Of a DNA stretch of 64,000 nucleotides, positions 48,130 to 56,586 are shown piece after piece (the first letter of the stretch is position 1; every line of letters starts with the position of its first letter). Location: assembly GCF_900446215.1 (NCBI RefSeq), contig NZ_UAQZ01000002.1, positions 124,001 through 188,000 on the forward strand, written 5' to 3'. Source of the stretch: Burkholderia cenocepacia (GTDB lineage: Bacteria; Pseudomonadota; Gammaproteobacteria; Burkholderiales; Burkholderiaceae). The translations under genes and the position numbers were made by a program. The notes below the pieces were generated by a model. It was given only the letters and a program-made list of their open reading frames with translations, had not been told where the DNA came from and made no database searches.

Positions 48130-48384
48130 TCAGGCCGCGTGCTGCTGGCTGCGCAGTTGCGCATCGAGCTGCTGCAGCGTCGTGTATTGCGTGATGTTCA
48201 GCGCTTCCGGATCGATCGAGCCGTAAAGCTGTTCGCAGAACACGATCAGCTCGACGATGTTCAGCGAATCGATGCCGAGTTCGCCGATGCCGGCGTCGGT
48301 GTCGACGGTTTCGACATTGAGGATCTTCGCGACTTCGCGGGACAGGATGTCGAGCGCGTCGGCCGGAACGTTCTGGGTCGTCAT
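48130..48384 (-). CDS. Acyl carrier protein
   Basis: An 84-residue four-helix carrier with Ser40 in ELGIDSLNIVEL, the site for a 4'-phosphopantetheine arm. Helix 1 (DILSREVAKILNV) and the acidic surface match fatty-acid ACPs more than peptidyl carriers. It sits between the two divergent thiolase/ACAD-like genes and is the probable acceptor of the acyl-adenylate made by the FAAL. No phosphopantetheinyl transferase is encoded nearby. Confidence 0.93.
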   Translation of the reverse strand: MTTQNVPADALDILSREVAKILNVETVDTDAGIGELGIDSLNIVELIVFCEQLYGSIDPEALNITQYTTLQQLDAQLRSQQHAA

Positions 48385-48442
48385 GAGGGGAGCTCCTGAA
48401 GTTGAGTGGATTGGATCGGGATCGATCGGCCTGTCGCGTGGA

Positions 48443-49528
48443 TCAACTGCCGGCTTCGCAGCGCAGGCTCTTGCGAAGCTCGTGATAACAACGGTACGAA
48501 CTGCCTTCCATCTTCGAAAACGCCAGCAGGTCGCGCTGGTCGTCGAACAGCGGCACCTTGCCGTCGCGCACGAGCGCGCTCAGGAACTCGTTCGACAGCA
48601 GCTTGATCGCGAGCACGCGCTGCACCTTGCCGAAGCTGTAGTGCGCATCGTCGGTCTGGCTGCGCGCGGCGTCCGCGATGAAGCGGTGCACGGCGCGCGC
48701 ATCGGCATCGAGCTCGACGCGGCCGGTCCGCTCGAGCCAGCCGACGTGCGCCATCAGCGCGCGGACGAAGTACGGCCGCACGACGGTCAGGTATTTGTTG
48801 AACACGGTGGGGCCGCCGATCCGCAGGCGGTCCTCGGCGGCGACGCGCACCTGGCCGCCGACGTTCGCGAGCTGCAGGTTGCCCGCGAGGAACGGCGCGC
48901 CGCAGGTCGTGCGGGTCAGCTTCCGGTATTCGTCGGGCCATACGAGATAAGCGGCCGGGAACATCACGCCAGGCAGGCGCGCGGCGACGACGGCCATGCA
49001 GTCGCGGTGCGCCTCGATGCCCCACACCTTGTCGACGGTCAGCGCGAGGCCGTGGTCGTCGCTGCGCACGACGGTGCGCCACGCGGCGAGCGTCGGGCCG
49101 CCGCCGTCGCTCATCAGGAACGCGAAGTTGTGGCCGGCGTCGATGCACTCGCAGGCGCGGCGGTTCTGGTCGTCGGAGAAGAACAGCCCGAACATGATGC
49201 GGATGAACGCGCGCATGAACGGCTTGAACAGGTGATGAAACCCTTCGCGGCCGATCTGTTCGAGCAGCGCTTCGGTGAGTGGCGCCTCGTCGTGCCGCAG
49301 CGGGGTCGAGGCGGACGCATCGGGCAGCACGTCCGGCGTGGCGGTGCGCAGCGCGATCACCATCTCGCTGTCGAGCAGCCGCACGGTGGCGGCTTCGACG
49401 AGCCGGGCCGCCGCATGCGGCGGCGTGCTGATCGCGTCGAGGTGGCGCAGCACCGGGAACGCGGCCTGATCGGCCACGCGCAGGCGCAGCGGGGAGGCGA
49501 CCGGGGCGGGGGCGGAAAGCGTGGACAT
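48443..49528 (-). CDS. Acyl-CoA dehydrogenase-like protein (divergent)
   Basis: A 361-residue protein. The ACAD fold is suggested by GGGPTLAAWRTVV followed by LTVDKVWGIEAHRD (in place of TEPxAGS...G.KxWITN) and by MEGSSYRCYHELR near the C-terminus, equivalent to the EGT..Q catalytic loop with Glu341. The FAD-binding landmarks are weak, so flavin binding is not assured. It lies 58 bp upstream of the ACP in the same direction. It probably acts on the ACP-bound acyl chain. Confidence 0.6.
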   Translation of the reverse strand: MSTLSAPAPVASPLRLRVADQAAFPVLRHLDAISTPPHAAARLVEAATVRLLDSEMVIALRTATPDVLPDASASTPLRHDEAPLTEALLEQIGREGFHHLFKPFMRAFIRIMFGLFFSDDQNRRACECIDAGHNFAFLMSDGGGPTLAAWRTVVRSDDHGLALTVDKVWGIEAHRDCMAVVAARLPGVMFPAAYLVWPDEYRKLTRTTCGAPFLAGNLQLANVGGQVRVAAEDRLRIGGPTVFNKYLTVVRPYFVRALMAHVGWLERTGRVELDADARAVHRFIADAARSQTDDAHYSFGKVQRVLAIKLLSNEFLSALVRDGKVPLFDDQRDLLAFSKMEGSSYRCYHELRKSLRCEAGS

Positions 49529-49541
49529 GGCAGGGTTCCTG

Positions 49542-50870
49542 TCAGAAACGCACGCGCACGGCGGCGTCGATGCGGGTGCCGAGACCGACCATCCGGTACT
49601 CGGACTGGCTGTCGGAGAAGGCATGGGTGAGCGCGACATCGACGCTCACGCGTGTGTTCACGTCGGCGACGACCTGCGCGATCGCGAGCAGGCCCTTGTC
49701 CTGCGGCGAATAGACGCCGCGCAGCGAATACTCGATGCGGCCAACCTTCTTGCCGAGCCGCGCGAACAGGTAGTCGCGCAGGCTGCCGTCGACGCTCACG
49801 AAGCTGGCCGTGCCGCCGAGGCCGGCCAGCGCGGCGCCGGGCGCGACGGGCAGCAGCGCATTGTTCGCCTGCACCGCGCCGACCATCCGGCGCCACTGGC
49901 TCGCGTCGTAACGCGCTTCGTCGTGCGACCACTCGACGATCAGCGACAGGTTGCCGGGCAGCGCGCTCTGCATGCCGAGCGCGCTGCGCCACATATATTG
50001 GCGATCGTTGCGGCGATCGACGGCGTCGTACGCAGCCGCCGAATCGAGCGACGTGCCGTTCGCGATGAAGGCGGGCAGCGGCCGCGTCGTGCCGCGTTCG
50101 AGCCACGCGCTCGCGTAGACGGTGTTCGAGCGCGCGACGTCGAACGACAGCGTCGCGCCCGCGCCGCCGCGGCCCGCGTGACGGCCGGCGAGCAGCGCGG
50201 CGGAGCCGCCCGACCAGTTGTACGCGCCGCGCACCAGCTGCGTCGCGCCTTCGACGTCGCGGTTGTCGACGTCGTTGCGCAGCGTGCGGTTCTCGCCGGC
50301 GATGAACTGCAGCGTGGTCTGCTCGCCGGCCCATTTCGCTTCGACGAGCGGTGTGCCTTCGACGTCGCCGTAGCGATCGTAGATGTCGGCCGTCGCGGCC
50401 CGTTTCTGGAAGAAGCCGAGCGGGAAGAACGCCTGCGACGTGTCGAGCGTATCGATCCGCTTGCCGGCCGTGAGCGTGATGCCGTTGTCGAACGCGTAGC
50501 GCACGCCGGCTTCGTTGAAGCGGCTCGCCTGCGCGCCGAGCGAATGGTTGCTGGCGACCACGCGCGCATTCACGAACAGGTTCTCGCCGTCGATGCGCGC
50601 GAGCAGCCCGGCTTCCTGCTGGTTGCGCGGCGAATCTCCGATCAGGCGGCCGAGCAGCGCGTGGCCGTCCATGCTGTCGACGGAGCGCGCGTAGCCGATC
50701 CCGTTGAGCGTGCCGAGCTGGTCCATCAGCGATTCTCCGTGCGCGAGCGTGCAGCCGAGCGCGAGCGGGATGGCGAGCGCCACACCGGGCCAGCCGCGCC
50801 GGGCGCGCTCGGGCGATGAACGAAGGTGGTCACGATGAGCGTCGGCATCGGCGTCGTACTCACTGGCCAT
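49542..50870 (-). CDS. Outer-membrane beta-barrel protein
   Basis: A 442-residue protein. A signal peptide with a hydrophobic stretch GVALAIPLALGCTLAHG ends near residue 45. The rest alternates polar and hydrophobic residues with many short strands and ends in VRVRF, the C-terminal Phe signal for BAM-dependent insertion. It has no homologue I can name. Its start overlaps the LolA-like stop by 11 bp. With the neighbouring LolA-like, FtsX-type and ATPase genes it suggests a route carrying a lipid to or through the outer membrane. Confidence 0.8.
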   Translation of the reverse strand: MASEYDADADAHRDHLRSSPERARRGWPGVALAIPLALGCTLAHGESLMDQLGTLNGIGYARSVDSMDGHALLGRLIGDSPRNQQEAGLLARIDGENLFVNARVVASNHSLGAQASRFNEAGVRYAFDNGITLTAGKRIDTLDTSQAFFPLGFFQKRAATADIYDRYGDVEGTPLVEAKWAGEQTTLQFIAGENRTLRNDVDNRDVEGATQLVRGAYNWSGGSAALLAGRHAGRGGAGATLSFDVARSNTVYASAWLERGTTRPLPAFIANGTSLDSAAAYDAVDRRNDRQYMWRSALGMQSALPGNLSLIVEWSHDEARYDASQWRRMVGAVQANNALLPVAPGAALAGLGGTASFVSVDGSLRDYLFARLGKKVGRIEYSLRGVYSPQDKGLLAIAQVVADVNTRVSVDVALTHAFSDSQSEYRMVGLGTRIDAAVRVRF

Positions 50871-51603
50871 CGGCGAGCGTGTCGGGATTGAACCAGCCCG
50901 ACGGAATCTTGCGCGGCTGGCCGTCGAGGATGTCGACGACGCTCGCGCGCTGCTTCTCGACCTCGTTGCGATACGTGATCTTGCGGATCACCTTGCGGCC
51001 GTTCGCGTCGACCGGCGCGGAGAAATCCGCACTGCGAAACAGCAGGCCGCTCGCGAGGAAGAACTGCGCGCGCAGCGGCACGTCGGTATCGGGCGTGACC
51101 CACAGCTTGATCGTCGGGTAGACGTTGTCGGGATCGGTCGCGGTCAGGTCGAGCTCGGTGGCCGGCTTGCCGGCGATCGGCGTCGTGCCGGGCGCGACCG
51201 TCGCGCGATAGCTGTCCGCCCAGTGCGTGCGCGTGATGTCGCTGATCACGACTTCGCCCTGCAGCCGCTGCATTCCGTTGATGCGCACCGCGCTGCGCGT
51301 GTTCGGCACGTAGAACCAGTGCCCGCGCGTCGTCGCGAGGTATTTCTGGCCGTCGTTCTCGCCGCTGCGCGTCAGCGCGAGCGTGTCGCCGTTGCCGCGC
51401 GTGTAGACGAGATAGCGCGTCGCGTCGCCGGATTGTCCGCCGACTTCGTTGGTGATCTCGATGTTGGTCTGCGTATCGGCGGCCGTGCTGCGGTAAGCGT
51501 CGGCACGGGCGAGCATGGTCTGCGCCGGCGGCGCGTCGGCCGCGTGGGCGGCGAGCGGCACGCACGCGACGAACGCGGCGAACGTGAGACGAATGCGATT
51601 CAT
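50860..51603 (-). CDS. LolA-like periplasmic lipid carrier
   Basis: A 247-residue periplasmic protein. A Sec signal peptide ends at AHAAD (about residue 22). The body (RYLVYTRGNGDTLALTRS, GHWFYVPNTRSAVRINGM, KLWVTPDTDVPLRAQFF) is the pattern of the outer-membrane lipoprotein-sorting family with a LolA/LolB-like half-barrel that carries a lipid. The start overlaps the permease stop (ATGA). It pairs with an FtsX-type permease, as in other lipid-trafficking sets. Confidence 0.88.
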   Translation of the reverse strand: MNRIRLTFAAFVACVPLAAHAADAPPAQTMLARADAYRSTAADTQTNIEITNEVGGQSGDATRYLVYTRGNGDTLALTRSGENDGQKYLATTRGHWFYVPNTRSAVRINGMQRLQGEVVISDITRTHWADSYRATVAPGTTPIAGKPATELDLTATDPDNVYPTIKLWVTPDTDVPLRAQFFLASGLLFRSADFSAPVDANGRKVIRKITYRNEVEKQRASVVDILDGQPRKIPSGWFNPDTLADGQ

Positions 51604-52817
51604 GGGGCGAGTCCTTCGAGGATGTTGCGTTTCGCGAGCCCGAGCGTCGCGAGCAGCGCCGCGGCCACGCCGAGCACGACGAACGCGGCTTCGACGGCAG
51701 CCACGGCGACGGGCGACACGGTGAATTCGAGCAGGATCGGTTTCACGCGGCCGGGCGGCGCTGGCAGGTGGATCTGCGCGTGATTGAGCGCGACCATCGT
51801 CAGCAGCGCGAGCGCGATGCCGGCGGCCGCGCCGAGCAGGCCGAGCAGCGCGGTTTCCTGGATCAGTACGCTGCGCACCGTCGCGGCCGGCACGCCGAGC
51901 GCGCGCAGCGTCGCGATCTCGCGGCGGCGCTCGACGATGCTCATCAGGATCCAGTTGCTCATCGACAGCAGGATCGTCACGCAGAGGATCGCGCCGAACA
52001 CCGAGAACTGGTTCTTGTACAGCGCGACGACCTGGTGATAGAGCGATACCAGCTGGTCCCAGGTCCGCACGTCGAGCGTCGGCAGCGCGGCGCGCAGCGT
52101 CGCGGCGGCGGCCGGCGTGCCGGCGGTGTCCTTGAGGAACACCGCGATGCGCGACGCGCGGTCGGTGCGCAGCAGCGCCTGCGCGGCCGCGAACGTCACG
52201 TTGACGATCCGCTCGTCGACGTCCTTGTTGCCGGTGCTCATCACACCGACGATCTGCGCGTCGGTCGCGTTGATCCCGCCGTGCGCGGTCGACGCCATCA
52301 GCTGCACGACCGAGCCGACGTGCACACCGAGCTTGCGCGCGAGCTCGGCGCCGACGACGACTTCGGTGCCGGCGTTCGTCGGCGACAGGTAGCGGCCCGA
52401 CAGCACCGTGTGATAGTCGAAGAAGCCGGGCGGTTCGCGGTTCGGCTCGATCCCTTCACCGACGAACCCGTAACTGAGATCGCCGTTCGACACGAGTCCG
52501 TCGAAGTCGATGCCGCGCGCGGTCGTCGCGACTCCGGGCAGCTTTGCAATCGCCTGCGTGGCGGCAGCCTGTTCGTCGGCGCTCAGCCCGTACTGCAGCG
52601 GCCGTTCGCCGATCAGGTCGAGATAGCCGTGATGCAGCACCTGCACGTGGCCGACGCCGCTGTCGATCGAGCCTTCGCGCACCGCGTCGAACGTCGCGAT
52701 CACGTAGCCGAGCGCGAGGCTCGACGCGAACGCGGCGACGCCGATCATCGCCATCGTCAGCACGGTGCGGCGCCGGTTGCGCCAGAGGTTACGCCACGCA
52801 AACGTCGACCAGTTCAC
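51600..52817 (-). CDS. FtsX/LolE-type ABC transporter permease
   Basis: A 405-residue permease: a membrane segment at residues 20-40, a large periplasmic domain, and three C-terminal segments (starting about 277, 322 and 370), the MacB/LolCE layout. The cytoplasmic loop ERRREIATLRALGVPAATV is the conserved coupling motif. It starts with GTG at 52817 after GGGAGTG and overlaps the ATPase end by 29 bp. It should extract a lipid from the inner membrane and pass it to the LolA-like protein. Confidence 0.92.
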   Translation of the reverse strand: MNWSTFAWRNLWRNRRRTVLTMAMIGVAAFASSLALGYVIATFDAVREGSIDSGVGHVQVLHHGYLDLIGERPLQYGLSADEQAAATQAIAKLPGVATTARGIDFDGLVSNGDLSYGFVGEGIEPNREPPGFFDYHTVLSGRYLSPTNAGTEVVVGAELARKLGVHVGSVVQLMASTAHGGINATDAQIVGVMSTGNKDVDERIVNVTFAAAQALLRTDRASRIAVFLKDTAGTPAAAATLRAALPTLDVRTWDQLVSLYHQVVALYKNQFSVFGAILCVTILLSMSNWILMSIVERRREIATLRALGVPAATVRSVLIQETALLGLLGAAAGIALALLTMVALNHAQIHLPAPPGRVKPILLEFTVSPVAVAAVEAAFVVLGVAAALLATLGLAKRNILEGLAP

Positions 52818-53498
52818 GATTCACTCCCGGTACGCCGTCGCGCATCTCGATGCGGCGCGGCAGGTGCGCGCACAGACGATCGTCGTGCGACGCAATCAGA
52901 AAGGCGGTGCCCAGCGTGCGCTGGGTGTCGAGGATCAGCTCGGCGACCGCCCGCGCGTTGGCGCTGTCGAGGCTCGCGGTCGGCTCGTCCGCGATCACGA
53001 TGGCCGGCTCCTTGGCGAGCGCGCGGGCCAGCGCGACGCGCTGTTGCTCGCCGCCGGACAGCTCGCCGGGGCGGTGCCGTTCGCGCGCGGCGAGCCCCAC
53101 CGCGTCGAGCATCGCGCGGGCGCGTTCGCGCCGCGTGCGCGGCGTGCCCCACGCGAAGCAGCCGAGCTCGACGTTCTCGAGCGCCGACATCACCGGAATC
53201 AGGTTGAATTGCTGGAACACGAAGCCGATGCGCTCGCGGCGAATCCGTTCGAGCGTGTCCGGCGCGTCGTCGATCCGGCGGCCTTCGAGCCAGCGTTCGC
53301 CGCTGCTCGGCACGTCCAGAAAGCCGGCGAGGTTGAGCAGCGTGCTCTTGCCGCTGCCCGACGGCCCGACGAGCGCGACGACGTCGCGCCGGCCGATCGA
53401 GATCGTCGCGCCGCGCACCGCGAGACGCGGCCCGCGCCTTCGTACACGCGGGTGACGTCGCGCAGTTCGAGCACGGAGTCGAGCGGGGCGGCCGTCAT
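52789..53498 (-). pseudogene. LolD/MacB-type ABC ATPase gene with a one-base frameshift
   Basis: The gene should start at 53498 (MTAAPLDSVLELRDVTRVYEG, ATGA overlap with the FAAL stop). After about residue 26 the reading frame is lost and the rest of the protein continues in the next frame from about 53421 (VRGATISIGRRDVVALVGPSGSGKST, LSGGEQQRVALARAL, VIADEPTASLD, ASHDD). Restoring one G near 53421-53423 rejoins them exactly as in LolD. As given, only a GTG-started product from 53418 lacking the first strands could be made. The mutation would cripple export, unless it is a sequencing error. Confidence 0.82.
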
Positions 53499-55258
53499 GC
53501 GAACGCTCCCTGGCCCGCTTCGACGGCGGCCGATGCCGGGATCACCGGCAACGCGCCGTTCGCATAGAGATCGCGGCACTTCAGGCGCTGCAGCTTGCCG
53601 CTCGTCGTGCGCGGCAGCGAGCCGGGCTCGACGAAACACAGATCCTGCGCGGCGAAGCCGATGCGCGACGCGAGCAGTTGCTGGCACTCGGTGCGCGTTT
53701 GCGGCGTCGCGTCGACCGGCCGCGCCTCGATCGCGACGACCAGCCGCTCGGTGCCGGTTTCGGGATCGGGCAGGCCGAACGCGATGCAGGTGCTCTTGCG
53801 CAGCGCGCTGTGCGAGGCCAACGCTTCCTCGATCTCGTGCGGGAAATAGTTGCTGCCGCGAATGATGATGACTTCCTTCTTGCGGCCGAGGATATGCAAC
53901 TGGCCGTCCGCGACGTAGCCGATGTCGCCGGTGCGGAACCAGCCGTCGGCCGTCAGCGGCGCGGCGATCGTGCCGTCGTCGGGGTTCAGGTAGCCGAGCA
54001 TCACCGACGTGCCGCGGATCGCGACTTCGCCGACCGCGCGATTGGCCAGCGCGTGGTCGCCGTCGTCGAGGATGCGGAACGCCATCCCGTCGATCGGCGT
54101 GCCCATCGCGAGCACCGTTTCGGTCTCCGTGTCCTGGCCATCGTTCGCGGCGGCCGGCTGCGCGTCGCGGCGCTCGATCAGCGCGCGCCGGTCGAGCGTA
54201 TCGGCGATCACGTACGGCGCGCCGTCGACCGCGCCTTCGTGCCAAGCACGATGCATCGATACCGCGAGCGTCGATTCGGCCATCCCGTAGCACGGTTGCA
54301 GCGCCGACGCCGCGAGGCCGTACGGCGCGAACGTCGCGGCGAAATCGCGCAGCGTCGCGTCGTCGACGCGTTCGCCGCCGATGAAGATGTTGCGGCACGC
54401 GGACAGGTCGACGCCATCCATCGCGGCGGCATTGAAGCGGCGCACGCAGTAGCGCAGCGCGAAGGTCGGCACCGACGTCGTCGTCGCGCGCGCCGACGCG
54501 ATGCGCTTGAGCCAGCCGAGCGGATTTCGGATGAAGCTGTTCGGCTGCATCATCAGCAACGGCGCGCGGTAATGCAGGTTCGACAGCAGCGTGAGCAGCC
54601 CCATGTCGTGATAGAGCGGCAGCCACGACGCGGTGCCGTCGCCGGCCGCGATGTCGAAGCGCACCGACCCGCCGATGCCGAGCACGTTCGCGATCACGTT
54701 CTCGTGACTGAGCACCGCGGCTTTCGGATGCGACGTCGAACCCGACGTGAGCTGCACATGATGCGGATCGCGGCCGCTCTTCGAACTGATCAGTGCGCGC
54801 GCGCCGGCATCCGCCGCGCTCGACAGCGTCGCGAGATCGACGACGCGCGTGGCGGCCGCGGGAAACGCGTCGTCGCGCCAGGCCGCGGCCTGCGCGTCGG
54901 CGGCGATGACGAGGCGCGGCCGGTACAGCTCGCACGCGACGTCCGCCACCTGCCGCCCGGCCGCGGCACGCCGCGCGGGAACGGGCACGGTGCACGGCAG
55001 CGCGCCCGTCATCACGCACGCCATCATCGCGACCGCATGCTCGACCGACGCCGGCAGCGCAAGCATCACCAGGTCGTTCTCGCGCACCCCGAGCTCGCGC
55101 AGCGCGCCGGCCTGGCGAAACACCGCTTCCGCGAAGTGCCGGTACGTGATGCCCGCTTCGTGGCCCGCGTCGTCGACGAACGTCATGCGATGCATGGCGC
55201 CCGCGACGTCCTCGAGCGATTCGATCAGACGGTGAATGGTGGAAGCGCACTTCGTCAC
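53495..55258 (-). CDS. afcA: Fatty acyl-AMP ligase
   Basis: A 587-residue ligase that forms fatty acyl-adenylate and loads it onto the ACP instead of CoA. The P-loop VQLTSGSTSHPKAAVLSH and the FAAL-type mid-region (SFIRNPLGWLKRIASARAT...) with LPLYHDMGLL are present. Also visible are the CYGMAEST motif, GWFRTGDIGYV and RKKEVIIIRGSNYFPHEIE. A GTG start at 55258 has GGGGAGA upstream, better than the alternative GTG at 55297. It is the first gene of the long leftward operon. In the recalled afc work the AMP-ligase gene here is afcA. Confidence 0.92.
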   Translation of the reverse strand: MTKCASTIHRLIESLEDVAGAMHRMTFVDDAGHEAGITYRHFAEAVFRQAGALRELGVRENDLVMLALPASVEHAVAMMACVMTGALPCTVPVPARRAAAGRQVADVACELYRPRLVIAADAQAAAWRDDAFPAAATRVVDLATLSSAADAGARALISSKSGRDPHHVQLTSGSTSHPKAAVLSHENVIANVLGIGGSVRFDIAAGDGTASWLPLYHDMGLLTLLSNLHYRAPLLMMQPNSFIRNPLGWLKRIASARATTTSVPTFALRYCVRRFNAAAMDGVDLSACRNIFIGGERVDDATLRDFAATFAPYGLAASALQPCYGMAESTLAVSMHRAWHEGAVDGAPYVIADTLDRRALIERRDAQPAAANDGQDTETETVLAMGTPIDGMAFRILDDGDHALANRAVGEVAIRGTSVMLGYLNPDDGTIAAPLTADGWFRTGDIGYVADGQLHILGRKKEVIIIRGSNYFPHEIEEALASHSALRKSTCIAFGLPDPETGTERLVVAIEARPVDATPQTRTECQQLLASRIGFAAQDLCFVEPGSLPRTTSGKLQRLKCRDLYANGALPVIPASAAVEAGQGAFA

Positions 55259-55405
55259 GAGGATTCTCCCCTTGAGGAACACGGCCGCTCGCGCCACGGT
55301 GCCGGCGGCGCCGTTCGTCGAGTGAGGAGGATTCTTGCCGGATCGATCGGCGGCGACAAACGGAATCTATGCAGGCTATGCATGAGCAGCGCGCATCCAC
55401 GAGGT

Positions 55406-55431
55406 GACTGGTCGGTCTCATTCGACCGGTC
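55406..55431. promoter_or_regulatory. Imperfect 9-bp inverted repeat in the afcA-afcC divergent gap
   Basis: GACTGGTCG, an 8-bp spacer, then CGACCGGTC (8 of 9 bases pair). It lies centrally in the 332-bp gap (55259-55590) between the two divergent transcription units. The rest of the gap has no gene. A regulator such as ShvR binding here could control both units; the spacing does not fit a lux box. Confidence 0.45.
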
Positions 55432-55590
55432 GTCTAGTTCACGATGTGGTGCGCTCATGCGCAGGCGTCATGCAATGCGTTCGGAAAATTCGTTTGTCCG
55501 AAACATCGACTCACAGAAGAATTGCAACCCGGCAGCGCGCCAGCGTCGCCGCGTCATCGTGCCGGGGCAGTCCGGCTCAAGGAGAGCGTC

Positions 55591-56586
55591 TTGTCCGTCA
55601 CCTCATCGCTTGTCGCCCGTCCGAAACCGGTTGCGGACATGAAGAGCCGCCCGAGCGGCGTGGTCTTCTCGCTGAAGCTGGCGGTCTACGTCGCGCTCAT
55701 CGCGCACGGGATGATGTTCGCGCTGTCGACGCTCGTGATCCTGAAGATCGTCGGCATCCTGCTGATCGGCGCGATGTACGCGCACGGCGTCGAGCTGCAG
55801 CATCAGGCGCTGCATTACCAGGGGTTCCGCAGCAAGCGGCTGAACATGGTGTTCGGCGTGCTGCTCGGCATGCCGATGCTCGTGTCGTTTCATGCGTACC
55901 AGGACAGCCACCTGCGGCATCACCGGCTGCTCGGCACACCGGAGAACAAGGAGTTCTTCGACTACGGCGACCAGTACGGCGCACGCCCCGTCGTCAACGT
56001 CGGGCTGTGGATGTGGCGGCTGTCGATGGCCGCGCACTATATCCAGTTCGCGAAGAGCGTCGCGAAGCTCGTCGTGCCGGGCGCGCGCTTCGGCGACAAT
56101 GCGCTCGTGTCGCGCGCGATCCGCCGCGACTACCTACTAATGGCCGCCGCGATCGCGCTGCTGGCCGCGCTGTCGTTCGCGTTGCACACGTGGTTCGTCG
56201 TCTGGGTGTGGGTCGTGCCGCTCGTATCGGTCGCGGCGCCCGTGCATGCGCTGGTCGAGATGCCCGAACACTACCGCTGCGACCTGACGAGCACCGACCC
56301 GTTCCGCAACACGCGGACGATCGAGAGCAACGCGTTCATGACGTGGTTCACGAACGGCAACAACTATCACGTCGAGCATCACATGATGCCGAACCTGCCG
56401 ATCGAGCGGCTGCACGACCTGCATGGCGCGATCGCGCCGCGCATCCGCTATTACCACCGCACGTATCGGCAGTTCTACTCTGCGTTGCTGCGCGGCCGGC
56501 TGTCGCCGCGTGCGGTGGACGACGACCGGGACGATCGCGAGCCCGATGCCGAAGCGGCCGCGCCGGCCTCGACCCAATCGGCATGA
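55591..56586 (+). CDS. afcC: Membrane fatty-acid desaturase
   Basis: A 331-residue integral membrane diiron enzyme. Its histidine boxes are H65/H71/H75 (HGVELQHQALH), H107/H110/H111 (HLRHH) and H260/H263/H264 (HVEHH). Four main hydrophobic segments lie between them. A TTG start at 55591 preceded by AAGGAGA is preferred; an ATG 16 codons later has no ribosome-binding site. It is the first gene of the rightward unit and overlaps the next gene (ATGA). It would desaturate or hydroxylate the fatty chain. Recalled afc work places a desaturase gene, afcC, here. Confidence 0.9.
   Translation: MSVTSSLVARPKPVADMKSRPSGVVFSLKLAVYVALIAHGMMFALSTLVILKIVGILLIGAMYAHGVELQHQALHYQGFRSKRLNMVFGVLLGMPMLVSFHAYQDSHLRHHRLLGTPENKEFFDYGDQYGARPVVNVGLWMWRLSMAAHYIQFAKSVAKLVVPGARFGDNALVSRAIRRDYLLMAAAIALLAALSFALHTWFVVWVWVVPLVSVAAPVHALVEMPEHYRCDLTSTDPFRNTRTIESNAFMTWFTNGNNYHVEHHMMPNLPIERLHDLHGAIAPRIRYYHRTYRQFYSALLRGRLSPRAVDDDRDDREPDAEAAAPASTQSA

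Noticed and set aside
55400..55440. A lux box for CepR-type quorum sensing
   Set aside because: The repeat arms and spacing do not fit the CTGT...ACAG lux-box pattern.
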